From: Larkinella soli
Lineage (GTDB): Bacteria; Bacteroidota; Bacteroidia; Cytophagales; Spirosomataceae
Reading direction: 5' to 3'
Assembly: GCF_003703975.1 (NCBI RefSeq)
Contig: NZ_QTJY01000013.1
Location: 62,001-126,000 of the forward strand
DNA length: 64,000 nucleotides
The notes beneath the pieces are model-generated. The model was given only the letters and a program-made list of their open reading frames with translations, did no database searches and was not told where the DNA came from. How positions within the stretch are numbered: the first letter of the stretch is position 1; every line of letters starts with the position of its first letter. Of this stretch, positions 17,886 to 26,933 are shown piece by piece. The position numbers and the translations under genes were made by a program.

Positions 17886-18499
17886 ATTGGAAACTTATAC
17901 TAAAAAAAGCTGAAAATCAGCCTAAAACTGGAACTTATTCAGATTGGAAGGAACAAATTGCTGAGGAGTGCTTTCATCGATGCGTATACTGTTCAATCCC
18001 CGAATCTCAATTTGGCGGGATTAATAATTACCATATAGATCATTACCGGCCTAAATCGCTACCAGAATTTATTCATTTGGAAAATGACATTTTGAATTTA
18101 TTTTATGCCTGCCCTATTTGTAATAGGTTTAAAAGTAACGATTGGCCGAATGATTCTGATGATCTTGAACTTGTATGTTATCCAGATCCATCTAAAATAG
18201 ATTATTCGCATTTATTTAAAATGGATGATAATTTCTTATTACATGGCAATGTAGTTGCCGCAAGATATTTAGTTGAAAGGTTATTTTTGAACCGTGCTCA
18301 GTTGGTTTATGAACGAAAAGAGTTAACACTTATAAAAAAAGCAGCTCTTTTAATTGATGAAATAATGAAAATAATTGGCAGAATTGAAGATAAAGAGTTA
18401 CTTTTGGAAGCATTTGTATTAATTGGGGAATTACATAATACTTTAGCTGAGAAAGCTGAAGTTAGACCTTACGAACTTTTTGAAATTAGGCGCCCTTGA
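17882..18499 (+). CDS. HNH endonuclease of the putative defence operon
   Basis: 205 residues. A zinc-bound HNH core is clear: CVYC (C34, C37), HIDHYRPKS with the catalytic-type H-x-D-H at 51-54, then YACPICNRFKSND (C77, C80, N81). The remaining C-terminal half is helical. HNH proteins of this short type are nuclease effectors in several anti-phage systems and in restriction enzymes. It overlaps both neighbours by 4 bases, so it is translationally coupled to the receiver and the methylase. Its likely job is DNA cleavage under control of the kinase/receiver pair; that is inference. Confidence 0.85.
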   Translation: MNWKLILKKAENQPKTGTYSDWKEQIAEECFHRCVYCSIPESQFGGINNYHIDHYRPKSLPEFIHLENDILNLFYACPICNRFKSNDWPNDSDDLELVCYPDPSKIDYSHLFKMDDNFLLHGNVVAARYLVERLFLNRAQLVYERKELTLIKKAALLIDEIMKIIGRIEDKELLLEAFVLIGELHNTLAEKAEVRPYELFEIRRP

Positions 18500-20109
18500 A
18501 CATTAAAGAAATTGGATCATATTATACTCCCGACTTTTTGGCAAAGTTTATTATTAACTTTGTTAAAGAAAGCTTAAACACTTCTGGGAGTTTATCCATC
18601 CTTGAACCAAGTGTTGGGGATGGTGCATTCCTTAAAGCTTTTTTAGAAAATAATTTTGGTAACTCCTCCGATATAAAGTTCACTTCAATTGAGTTAAATG
18701 ATCCTGAGTTAACTAAGGCAAAGAATATTTTTAATTTTTACTCTCAAGGTAAAAACCTTTCTAATTTTCAATTCTTTAATCAGGATTTCCTTGATTGGCA
18801 AAAAGATTGTAATGATAGATTTAATTTAATTATTGGTAATCCTCCATATATTAAATCAAATTTGTTAACATCAGAACAAATTTCTAACTCTCACTTGATT
18901 TTTACTTCAGCAGGATTAAATGAAAAATTTTTTAAAAATATATGGTCTTCTTTTTTGATTCGATGTACTCAACTTTTAACTGAAAATGGCATTTTAGCAT
19001 TTGTTTTACCAGCAGAATTCTTACAAGTTAATTTTTCAAAACAAATTAGAAAGTTTCTAAAATCTCAGTTTGATAGAATTGAGGTTTTTACTTTTAATCA
19101 ATTAATGTTTGAATCTACTGGCCAAGATACTATAATTTTATTTGGCTATCGGGAATCTCAAAAGCAAAAGGGAATTTATTTCTCTAACGTTTCTGATATC
19201 TCTCAATTGGAGGAACAAAGTTTTTTTTTGAATGAAAACGTAGCCTTATCTAATTCTGAAACTAAATGGACTCACCATATTCTATCTTCAGATGAAATCA
19301 GTTTTCTTTATAATTTATATAATTCGGTAAACAAGATTAAAGATTTTTGTAGTTCCAAACCTGGCGTTGTTACTGCAGCTAACGACTTTTTTATTGTATC
19401 TGAAAAGGTAGAAAATTTTTATAATCTTAATCATTTTACTGAACCAATTATCCAAAAAGGCGCTTTTGTCAACGGTAGCGTTATTTTCTCAGGGGAAGAT
19501 TATGCAACTTTGGTAAAATCTGGGAAGCCTTCAAAATTCCTTCGGTTAAGTGAGGATTCTATCTCTTCTTTTCCGCCTAGCGTTATTGAATATTTATCTT
19601 TAGGCTTAAATAAAAAAATTCATACAAGACATAAATGTGGAAAACGAAAGGTCTGGTTTATTGTCCCAAATATTGTACCTCCTGGTCATGGTCTTTTCTT
19701 TAAAAGATGCCATAGTTATCCTAAACTTCTTGTTAATGAGGCAAATATTCTTGTTACTGATGCCGCTTATAATGTTTACATGAAAGATAATTTCAATATT
19801 GAATCATTGGTATTTTCTTTTTACAATTCTCTTACACTTACATTTGCCGAGTTATTTGGACGATATTATGGAGGAGGGGTTCTTGAACTTACTCCTAATG
19901 AGTTTAGGGATTTGCCACTTCCTTATAATTCAATATCATTATCTGCTTTTAAGCAATTTAGCGATGATTTTAAACTTAAACACTCGATTTTCGATGTAAC
20001 TTCTTTAAATGATTTCTCTATATTTAAAAATTCATTAAAAATAGATTCTGAAACAATTTTGAAAATCAACGAAATTAAATCAAAACTTATTTTAAAAAGA
20101 CTCCGTTAA
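18496..20109 (+). CDS. N6-adenine DNA methyltransferase (Eco57I-like), last gene of the operon
   Basis: 537 residues from a TTG start that overlaps the HNH stop (TTGA). GSYYTPDFLAKFI near the start, motif I EPSVGDGAFL (37-46) and the catalytic motif NPPY (115-118, in IIGNPPYIKSN) define a gamma-type adenine methylase. The long C-terminal region (about 280-537) with GRYYGGGVLELTPNEFRDLPLP resembles the target-recognition domain of Eco57I-like enzymes. It would mark self DNA while the HNH protein cuts unmodified DNA. No nuclease domain is fused to it, unlike type IIG enzymes. Confidence 0.85.
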   Translation: MNIKEIGSYYTPDFLAKFIINFVKESLNTSGSLSILEPSVGDGAFLKAFLENNFGNSSDIKFTSIELNDPELTKAKNIFNFYSQGKNLSNFQFFNQDFLDWQKDCNDRFNLIIGNPPYIKSNLLTSEQISNSHLIFTSAGLNEKFFKNIWSSFLIRCTQLLTENGILAFVLPAEFLQVNFSKQIRKFLKSQFDRIEVFTFNQLMFESTGQDTIILFGYRESQKQKGIYFSNVSDISQLEEQSFFLNENVALSNSETKWTHHILSSDEISFLYNLYNSVNKIKDFCSSKPGVVTAANDFFIVSEKVENFYNLNHFTEPIIQKGAFVNGSVIFSGEDYATLVKSGKPSKFLRLSEDSISSFPPSVIEYLSLGLNKKIHTRHKCGKRKVWFIVPNIVPPGHGLFFKRCHSYPKLLVNEANILVTDAAYNVYMKDNFNIESLVFSFYNSLTLTFAELFGRYYGGGVLELTPNEFRDLPLPYNSISLSAFKQFSDDFKLKHSIFDVTSLNDFSIFKNSLKIDSETILKINEIKSKLILKRLR

Positions 20110-20617
20110 ATTGTATTTTTACCTTTGATTCTCTATAAAAATTCTTGTAATCTTGGGTGCAGTTAATTAATATTTTTATATTTTATATTATTTTAAATTT
20201 TTCTGGTTTCCTCTTTCATGTAATTGTTTGCTTGTATATATTCTTTGGTCTTTTTATTTTATTCAGCCCTCTCTCTTACCTACCTCGATTTAAGGTTTTG
20301 GCGTCGATTTACTTTGGCTGGCTCTTAAACTATTTGTTTCAGCTTTTATTTTCCTGACTTCCGCTTTTCTGATTGTTATCATGTTTTTTTGCCTAAGGGC
20401 TTACTAATACTCTCAGGTTTTACTCTGAGCCGGTGAATTTATCCCTATTCCGTTCTTGAAAGAGGACTTTTCCTTTATGGGTATTGGTCTAAGTGAGCAA
20501 AAAGGGCAAATTTCCCCTGATATACGGGAATTTTACCCTTGACGGTCGATCCTGCCTGAGCCAACTTTATCACCTCATTCTATAATGGTCGTTTGTTCAT
20601 CTAATCCAGATGAGGTT
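20110..20617. other. Intergenic region
   Basis: About 500 bases, T-rich at first. A 66-codon hydrophobic frame at 20157-20357 is low-complexity and probably not a gene. Around 20500-20545 an imperfect palindrome (GGGCAAATTTCCC...GGGAATTTTACCC) precedes the next gene and could be its terminator or operator. Confidence 0.4.
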
Positions 20618-21877
20618 ATGAAGCTACTTCTACTCTTCCTGCCTGCGTGGCTTGTTTTTGCGGCCACCTACGTGCAACCCGAGATTAAATTTACCAAAGT
20701 GAATTCTTCTTTCATGCGTAAGCCCGGTGTGGTCACACAGGCCGTTGGGCTTACGGCAAAGAAGGTGACTACCGCTCAAAATGTCACCATCAAACGGCTT
20801 TCAGGTCCGGGCAGTGGCGTAAGTCTTCACACTGACCCTACCGTTCATTCGTTTTCAACGCCAGGTGAATCCAGTTGGTCCGTTATTTTGGATGTCTCGG
20901 ATGATACGACTAAAAAAGACACCGAATACCACACCTTAGAGCTAACCTATACTTATCTGGACGCGGCCAATAATTCAGTCACCAAGACAGAAACCCATGT
21001 GGTGGCCTTGACCGCTTTCCGGGAGGACCCACCGGCGCCGGTGCTGATCCGGGATGATGTGCTGCTGTTTACCGGCTCGAATATCGATCCGGCTAATGAT
21101 GGGGCCGCTCTGACCAGCTTTTCCTTTGAAACCATCTTTAAACTCGATTTAGGGAAAGGCTTCCATATGCGGCTGGGGGGCTATTCTAACCGAAACTTCT
21201 CTACAGACTCCGCGACGGCTTTGCCTCAGACCCGGTATATTACAACCACTCCCGGCATCCCGGCAGAGGTTGGTAAGACCCAGCTAGTAGTGCAGCGGTT
21301 CGTTCAGGATGTGCGGACCACCACCCGCAGCGCCGGGTTATATGCGGATCTGTTTTATACCTTAGCGGGTAAGAAATCGAAAGACTTCCGGCTGTCAGTC
21401 ACCAGTCATTTTGAGTATGTCCGGCGTAAGATCATTCCCACCGTGGCCTTTGTCAACGTAGGAGACACCGATACAATAACCTATACGCAAGCGCTGGCTG
21501 ATCGAAGAATTGTGATTCAGAGTAGCCTGACGACCAGTGAAAACGCTTTTGTCCCAAGACGAAACCTGGATCAGTATTTTATCACCGCAGGGATCGCCAT
21601 TGAGAAGGCTACCCGGTTATTTGACATATTCTTTCAACCTTTAGGAGGGGTAGTGGTTAACAACTTGAAGTATTCACACCGGCCCAACCAGCTATTTGTC
21701 AGCAGTTATTTTACACTAGGCGTTAGAGCGCAGGCCACCATCAAGCTGCTGGATGTGACGCTGGCGATTGACTTAAAAGACATCAATACCTCCAGTCCGT
21801 TTACGAATGTCTCCATCGGCATCCCGGTTTCCGGTAAAAAACTGACCGAACGGGTAAAAGAATTGTCAGGAGGCTGA
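20618..21877 (+). CDS. Secreted or outer-membrane beta-rich protein, possible lysogenic-conversion gene
   Basis: 419 residues from ATG 20618; a 33-base longer frame exists but the inner start gives a proper signal peptide (MKLLLLFLPAWLVFAA). Residues 25-140 are Ig-like beta; from about 150 on there are alternating amphipathic strands (TIFKLDLGKGFHMRLGGYSNR, SAGLYADLFYTLAG, QYFITAGIAIEKATRLFDIFFQPLGG, SSYFTLGVRAQATIKLLDVTLAIDLKD) typical of a beta-barrel. Its GC content is closer to the phage/host than to nearby cargo. Flanked downstream by two strong terminators. As a cargo gene of a prophage it could alter the cell surface, for example to block superinfection; this is inference. Confidence 0.65.
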   Translation: MKLLLLFLPAWLVFAATYVQPEIKFTKVNSSFMRKPGVVTQAVGLTAKKVTTAQNVTIKRLSGPGSGVSLHTDPTVHSFSTPGESSWSVILDVSDDTTKKDTEYHTLELTYTYLDAANNSVTKTETHVVALTAFREDPPAPVLIRDDVLLFTGSNIDPANDGAALTSFSFETIFKLDLGKGFHMRLGGYSNRNFSTDSATALPQTRYITTTPGIPAEVGKTQLVVQRFVQDVRTTTRSAGLYADLFYTLAGKKSKDFRLSVTSHFEYVRRKIIPTVAFVNVGDTDTITYTQALADRRIVIQSSLTTSENAFVPRRNLDQYFITAGIAIEKATRLFDIFFQPLGGVVVNNLKYSHRPNQLFVSSYFTLGVRAQATIKLLDVTLAIDLKDINTSSPFTNVSIGIPVSGKKLTERVKELSGG

Positions 21878-21893
21878 ACCAAACCAAGAATAG

Positions 21894-21922
21894 AAGCCCC
21901 GAAGGTTGTCCTTCGGGGCTTT
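21894..21922 (+). terminator. Hairpin terminator
   Basis: AAGCCCCGAAGG pairs with CCTTCGGGGCTT around TTGT, followed by TTTG, 17 bases after the stop of the surface-protein gene. Confidence 0.85.
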
Positions 21923-21948
21923 TGCCTCTTGAGCAATGAATATTGAGC

Positions 21949-21980
21949 AAAAACACACCGGAAGGCTTCCGGTGTGTTTT
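21949..21980. terminator. Second, bidirectional hairpin terminator
   Basis: AAAACACACCGGAAG pairs with CTTCCGGTGTGTTTT with essentially no loop beyond GC. It is the second terminator in tandem and is flanked by A and T runs. Confidence 0.75.
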
Positions 21981-22148
21981 ACTTTTAAGAAGATAAATTC
22001 TATATGATAGATAAGAATAATTACCTTAGAGTCAAGCTGAAAACATATCTAATAGGATGATACCCATTTATTTAACGAGGTATGTAAATATTTTATAGGG
22101 TATCTTATATTAATTAAACAATGGAAATTGTCCTTAAAAAATTAATAT

Positions 22149-23027
22149 ATGATAGATATATCCGCTGAGTATATACTTTATTTCAGCATGATCGCAGCCA
22201 TTGCTTTTGGTGTTGGAGTCTACCATAACTTAATCGAATCAGGTTACATCCCGCCTGAGGGCCTACTTGAAACGTTTAGATTGATGAGATTTTCAGAAGA
22301 AAATTTAGAAAAGATTGATTCTGTACATACTCTTCCTAAGTTTTCCATAACAGAAGATGATATAGAAAACGCAGATGAAAGACTAAAAAGATTTCATGAA
22401 AAATATCTAGATTTTGAATCAAACAAACTACTTACTTATAAAAGCCTAGATTTACGTTTAGCAAGAAATGAAAATAATGTTGTCGTAATGTTATTTTTAT
22501 CAATAATTATGTCGGGTCTATTGATCTTTACAGTTCCCTGGTCTGGTATTTTATCTTCACGTGATGAGGTCAGGGAGAAAGTAAAGGGCAAATCAATTAC
22601 GCTTCTGATTCATCCTCTTGAGCGGTATAATACCATGATGCAAATAATTGGCTCGATAGCTTCATTGATAATAATATGCTCAGTCCTTGATTTAATTCTT
22701 CCTAGGTCCTGGGGCGTAATTATTACCATTATTGGATCAATTGAAATAATTATTTTCCTGTACTATTGCATAAAACTAACCATTAAACAAATTGAATGGA
22801 AAAATGGCTGGAAGGAAATTCTAGATTATATTATGCAAAAGTCCACCCTTGAAAAAGATCATGATTTGCATAATAGGGCACTTTTACTTAAACAAAACGT
22901 TTCAATGTATCCAGATATTCCAATTTCCCAACTCCAAAAGGCAGGTGTAGTCATATTTGCTCTATTGCAATTTCTTGTTCCAAGAATTATAACTTTTTTT
23001 AGCTTAAAAGATTTTACAGTTTTTTAA
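22149..23027 (+). CDS. Multi-span membrane protein, cargo
   Basis: 292 residues, not recognised. Hydrophobic segments at about 5-25, 112-130, 160-182 and 188-208, with a hydrophobic C-terminal end (VVIFALLQFLVPRIITFFSL). The charged loop between the first two spans (about 30-108) would be on one side of the membrane. AT-rich and alone on the plus strand. Its downstream neighbour is a decayed late leader, not another cargo gene. Membrane cargo of this kind often mediates exclusion or abortive infection, but no motif identifies it. Confidence 0.65.
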   Translation: MIDISAEYILYFSMIAAIAFGVGVYHNLIESGYIPPEGLLETFRLMRFSEENLEKIDSVHTLPKFSITEDDIENADERLKRFHEKYLDFESNKLLTYKSLDLRLARNENNVVVMLFLSIIMSGLLIFTVPWSGILSSRDEVREKVKGKSITLLIHPLERYNTMMQIIGSIASLIIICSVLDLILPRSWGVIITIIGSIEIIIFLYYCIKLTIKQIEWKNGWKEILDYIMQKSTLEKDHDLHNRALLLKQNVSMYPDIPISQLQKAGVVIFALLQFLVPRIITFFSLKDFTVF

Positions 23028-23159
23028 GAGTAGCTTTTCAACGTGTTAATCTGAAAATTTATAGTTAATTGTATAACAAATCTAGAATTTCAGTATGTCT
23101 TTCAAATTTGGATTAATAAGTTAAAACCATAAAAATTAAGAGAGATTTATCTTAACTTA

Positions 23160-23285
23160 CCTCTCTGCTACCAGACTGCGACCATACTCCCATCACCTCG
23201 CAGTCCTATGCACTCCTTTCGCTTATTAAGCCTACGCAATAAAGAAGCCCTAAAGGTTGACCAACAGGGCTTCTCTATTGCGTAG
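23160..23285 (+). pseudogene. Inverted late leader (copy 4) plus decayed start of the 885-residue gene
   Basis: On the plus strand, opposite to the virion genes, CTACCAGACTGCG (23168-23180) and CGCAGTCC (23199-23206) form the leader hairpin with one change in the core. It ends one base before ATG 23208, which opens MHSFRLLSLRNKEAL..., ending at TAG 23285. The first six residues match the 885-residue tail gene exactly, then the reading runs into a terminator hairpin. It is a recombination scar in inverted orientation. Confidence 0.7.
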
Positions 23286-23286
23286 G
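23230..23286. terminator. Hairpin at the end of the tape measure gene
   Basis: CTACGCAATA.AGAAGCCCT pairs with AGGGCTTCT.TATTGCGTAG with one unpaired A and a 14-base loop. The minus-strand side starts within the tape measure stop codon, so it should stop late transcription from the right; it also faces the plus-strand scar transcript. Confidence 0.8.
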
Positions 23287-26200
23287 CTATCTTTTGCCTA
23301 AATACCGTGATTGATTGAGCAAAATCCGCCTTGATGTTCCCTCTACGATCGTCCGGGTAAACCCGTTCTCATCAATATTTAGCTGCAAGCGGGGTCGTTT
23401 TTCCAACTCATCAGCTAAGGCAGCCGCAATTTCTCTGGCACTGGGACCGGACCTGCCGCCAGCCTGAGCCATAGCCGTACGATAAACCATCCGGTCCCTT
23501 CCTAATTTTTGGTAAGAAGCCTCCTGTTGGGCAATTTGAGACAATAGACTGCTGGCGGAAAACGCCCGATCATCTGAAAGGAGCTTTTCCGTTAACCGGT
23601 TCGGCAGAATCACATCGTCTTTGCCAACCTGAATCAGTGAAGGCTTGTCGACCAGTTGAACGCCGGAGTCATTGAACCAGAGTTCTCTGCCTGCCTCTCC
23701 TGCAATCGCCGGTCCTTCGTAGCGATCTAAATTGTCTAACCCCTTACCCTCTTTAAACTGAGGGATGGGCCGGGCTAAAACCGCAGCCGTTTGAATGGCC
23801 GCAATCACGCCCAACGCTACGTTGAGGGGTGCGGCTAAGACCGGCGTAAGCGTGGCATTGTTCTTCATGATGCCTTTGGCTAATTCTAAGCCAATGGAAA
23901 AAACGGCCTGCGCTTTTTCAGCAATCGCCTGTCTGCGCTTGATTTGAGCCGACTGCGCATCATACTTTTGCTCAATCATGGCAATAGTAGCCCGTTTGGA
24001 TTCTTCGGACATCCGGGCAAAACCGTCACTTTGCTCAATTTTTTCGATTTCGGCCTCCTTCTTCTTTTCTACATCATCTAAATCTTTATTTCGGAAATCA
24101 TTGAGGAGGCTAAAGTAACTGTTCATCGCTTCCTCAGACGCCTGAAAGTACAATCCTTCCAATTGCTCCTTGGCCTCCGTTGCCTTTCGTGCCGCTTCAA
24201 CTTCGGCTTCGGCGGTCTCTTCCGCGGTTTTTACCTTCGCGTCGGCCAGTGCCTTATTCCTTTTGGCTTCCTCATCCTCCAGTTTCTTTAATTTTTCCTG
24301 TTTGAGCCTTTGTATTTCCATTTCAGCATCAGCTCTTTGCTTGGCGGTAAGATTCCCTTTTTTGAGGAGGTCTTCCAGGACGTCTATCTCCGCGTTATAA
24401 GCCTCCTCAATGGTTACGGCCTGCTGGGCGTAGCTTTCCGTAACCGCATTGGTCAAATCCTCCAGATACTTTAGGCGGAGGTTATGCAACTCCTCGTCGC
24501 GCTGCTCCTCGGTGATCTTCCGTTTCGCGTAGGCGACGCTTATTTTGCGTTCTTCCTCGGCATAGTACAAATCCAGATTCGCCAACCGTTTGGTTAGGCC
24601 GTTCTGTTCGGCATCGCCGATCTGTTTGAGGGCCTCCTTCGCTTCCGACAGGGCTTCCTTCCATTTTTCGCCCTCCAGCTTGTTTTTGGCCTTCAGGTAG
24701 TCGGCGTCGGCGTCCAGAATGTCGCGGGTGGCCTCCTTGAACTCCTCAGATTCGGCCTTATGGTATTGGTGCAGGATCTTCTGACGGGCGATCGCGCCGG
24801 CCACGGTAAGATCATGCCGCTTTTTGATGTAGTCGGCTTCCAGTATCTCTCCGTTTTCAAACGCCCGTTCCAGTGCCTTGAGTTGTTCGGCCGTGGCGGA
24901 TTCGGCGGCTTTCAGGGCGGCTTTCATCCGTTTTTCGGCTTCCTGCTCGGCTTTTTTCGGGTCGGTCTTTGGCCCGGCTGGTTTGGGCGGTCGGGCGGCT
25001 GCCGGAATGGCACCGGGATTGGTCGCCGGCTTCTGATCCGGCTTAGCCTGGGCCGTCCACAGGTCGGTCATGGCCTCTTTGGCGCTTTTCAGATCGTCGA
25101 TCAACTTGTCGACCGAAATGCGCTGGTCGATCTCGAATTCGGCTCCGAAAAAGTTGGCGACCTCCTTGCCTTTCTTGATCAGCAGGTTGTAGGCGTCGAC
25201 AACCAGCAGGACGCTGGTCGCTACCAGAATCAGCGAGGTACCTACCAGCCGCATGACCAGATTCAGACTGTCGGTGACGATCGTAGAGGCTTTCGCCTTC
25301 GACTCGTAGCCGAAGAACTGCTTGATCATCGTTCCGATGGAGGCCCCCACTTCGTAGAAAATGCCGAGAATCTTCGTAAAACTCTCCCGAACTGGGGCCG
25401 TACCCTTCCAGATGTCGATCAGTGCGTCGATGAGCTGGTTGGCCAGGCTGATGATGCCCGCAAATGAGGTTTTCATGTCCCCGCCCAGTGTCGTTTTCAG
25501 CCGGTCGAAGTTATCGCCCAAGTTCGACAGCTGACCTTCGAGGGTTCCGGAGATTTTGGCCGTCATGCCCATCACGCCCGGCATTTCCCCGAAGGCGGTG
25601 ATGGCTTCCATGACGCCCTGCTCGGTGCGGGCGACCTCCTTGGTGACTCCTTTAAAGGTCAGCGATACTTTATCGCCGTTGGTTTTGGCCTTGATGCCGA
25701 ATTCGTTCCAGCGTTCGGTGTTGTTGATGTCGTTGATGGCCTCGACCAGATCCTTCATCGGCTTGCCGGTGGCGTTCGACACGTCAGCCAGCTTCATCAG
25801 TTCCTCCTGACCCGGGCGCAGACCGCGGTTGGCCATCTTGATGTAGGCATCGGTCAGTTCGTCGACGCCAAAGTTGGTCTGGGCAGCAAACTTCTGAATC
25901 ATCTGGAACGCGGCCGCCCCAGCTTCCGTGCTTCCTAACGTGGTCGCTAAAATCGCGTTGTATTTCTCAAACTTGGCGGTTAGGTCTAATACGTCTTTTC
26001 CGAAGTCAATGACCATCTGGCCGACTTCTTTTACCGCTTCGAGGGCAAATAGCTGTTTGGCGACCGATCCAATGCCTCCCGCAAAGCCACCGAGCGATTT
26101 GGGATAGTTACCGACATTGCGCCCGAAACTGCCCATGGTCGCGTCCATCTTTTTGAGGGCCGCGTCCGCTTTGGCAATGTCTTTACTGAGTTGGACGGCT

Positions 26201-26811
26201 TCATGGTTGAACTGATTCAGCTCCCCTGTATTCTTGTCGAAAGCTGAATCAAGGCCGCGCAGCCGCGCCTTCATCTCGCCCAGATGCTTCGACAGGGCAT
26301 CGTAAGAGCCGGCGGCCGCGTTGTTGGTCTGGGTAGCCTTCTGGGTTGCCTTGATCAGGGCGTCGTAGGAGCGGGTCGACTGGGCAACCTGCTGTTCGAT
26401 CTCCTTCTTCCGCTTCAGGTCGGACTTCTGGGTCAGGTCGAGTTTGGTGTACTCGTCCCTGAGCGCCTTCATCTGCTTTTCCAGATGGCCCACCATCTCG
26501 GCGTTGCCGGCCACGACCTGCTCGTTGAAGCGCAGGGCTTCCGAGTTGGCTTTATAGGCTTTCGTGGACTCCATGACGAAGTCCTTCAGGCCCATCAGAT
26601 CTTCCTTGGCACCTTTCTGGGAGGTATTCAGCGAGACGACCTGATCCTTATAGGAGGCAATTTCGGCCTTCAGCCGGGATACCGAGTCGGCGATGATCCG
26701 GTTGATGTTGACGGACGACTTGCCGTAATCCTCGTTGGCGGCTTTCAGGCGTTCGATCTGGAGGAGGATGTCTTTGACATCAGCCAGATCATCGAAACGA
26801 ATGGGTTCCAT
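23287..26811 (-). CDS. Phage tail tape measure protein
   Basis: 1174 residues. Long coiled-coil N-terminus (about 1-230), then a region typical of tape measure proteins (TLGSTEAGAAAFQMIQKFAAQTNFGVDELTDAYIKMANRGLRPGQEELMKLADVSNATGK, about 285-350), a hydrophobic stretch at about 505-525 (LVMRLVGTSLILVATSVLLVVDAY), further coiled coil with many Lys/Glu/Ala (620-950), and a conserved C-terminal segment. It sets tail length and enters the cell envelope at injection. It follows the tail chaperone pair in gene order. The last 400 codons are visibly less GC-rich than the rest, as if a foreign 3' end had been swapped in. Four other places in the window hold pieces of this gene. Start fixed by the leader hairpin that touches the ATG. 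Confidence 0.9.
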   Translation of the reverse strand: MEPIRFDDLADVKDILLQIERLKAANEDYGKSSVNINRIIADSVSRLKAEIASYKDQVVSLNTSQKGAKEDLMGLKDFVMESTKAYKANSEALRFNEQVVAGNAEMVGHLEKQMKALRDEYTKLDLTQKSDLKRKKEIEQQVAQSTRSYDALIKATQKATQTNNAAAGSYDALSKHLGEMKARLRGLDSAFDKNTGELNQFNHEAVQLSKDIAKADAALKKMDATMGSFGRNVGNYPKSLGGFAGGIGSVAKQLFALEAVKEVGQMVIDFGKDVLDLTAKFEKYNAILATTLGSTEAGAAAFQMIQKFAAQTNFGVDELTDAYIKMANRGLRPGQEELMKLADVSNATGKPMKDLVEAINDINNTERWNEFGIKAKTNGDKVSLTFKGVTKEVARTEQGVMEAITAFGEMPGVMGMTAKISGTLEGQLSNLGDNFDRLKTTLGGDMKTSFAGIISLANQLIDALIDIWKGTAPVRESFTKILGIFYEVGASIGTMIKQFFGYESKAKASTIVTDSLNLVMRLVGTSLILVATSVLLVVDAYNLLIKKGKEVANFFGAEFEIDQRISVDKLIDDLKSAKEAMTDLWTAQAKPDQKPATNPGAIPAAARPPKPAGPKTDPKKAEQEAEKRMKAALKAAESATAEQLKALERAFENGEILEADYIKKRHDLTVAGAIARQKILHQYHKAESEEFKEATRDILDADADYLKAKNKLEGEKWKEALSEAKEALKQIGDAEQNGLTKRLANLDLYYAEEERKISVAYAKRKITEEQRDEELHNLRLKYLEDLTNAVTESYAQQAVTIEEAYNAEIDVLEDLLKKGNLTAKQRADAEMEIQRLKQEKLKKLEDEEAKRNKALADAKVKTAEETAEAEVEAARKATEAKEQLEGLYFQASEEAMNSYFSLLNDFRNKDLDDVEKKKEAEIEKIEQSDGFARMSEESKRATIAMIEQKYDAQSAQIKRRQAIAEKAQAVFSIGLELAKGIMKNNATLTPVLAAPLNVALGVIAAIQTAAVLARPIPQFKEGKGLDNLDRYEGPAIAGEAGRELWFNDSGVQLVDKPSLIQVGKDDVILPNRLTEKLLSDDRAFSASSLLSQIAQQEASYQKLGRDRMVYRTAMAQAGGRSGPSAREIAAALADELEKRPRLQLNIDENGFTRTIVEGTSRRILLNQSRYLGKR

Positions 26812-26856
26812 GGACTGCGTAGCGATGGGATGGAAATGGGCCGCAGTCCGGTAGCG
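26812..26856 (-). promoter_or_regulatory. Late leader hairpin, copy 5 (tape measure gene)
   Basis: GGACTGCG and CGCAGTCC (26842-26849 and 26812-26819 on the plus strand) flank a 22-base loop, and the 3' arm directly touches the ATG. Core CCCGCTACCGGACTGCGG; a TACTTTTA -7-like box (26866-26873) lies 11 bases upstream. Confidence 0.7.
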
Positions 26857-26933
26857 GGAAGTATGTAAAAGTACCTTTAAATTCTAAATTCAGGGCCAAT
26901 TCAACCACAAGTTAATGGCGCCCCTCCGTGATG

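Noticed and set aside
20157-20357. 66-codon hydrophobic ORF
   Set aside because: Low-complexity Phe/Leu/Ile stretch produced by a T-rich intergenic region; no start context or partner.
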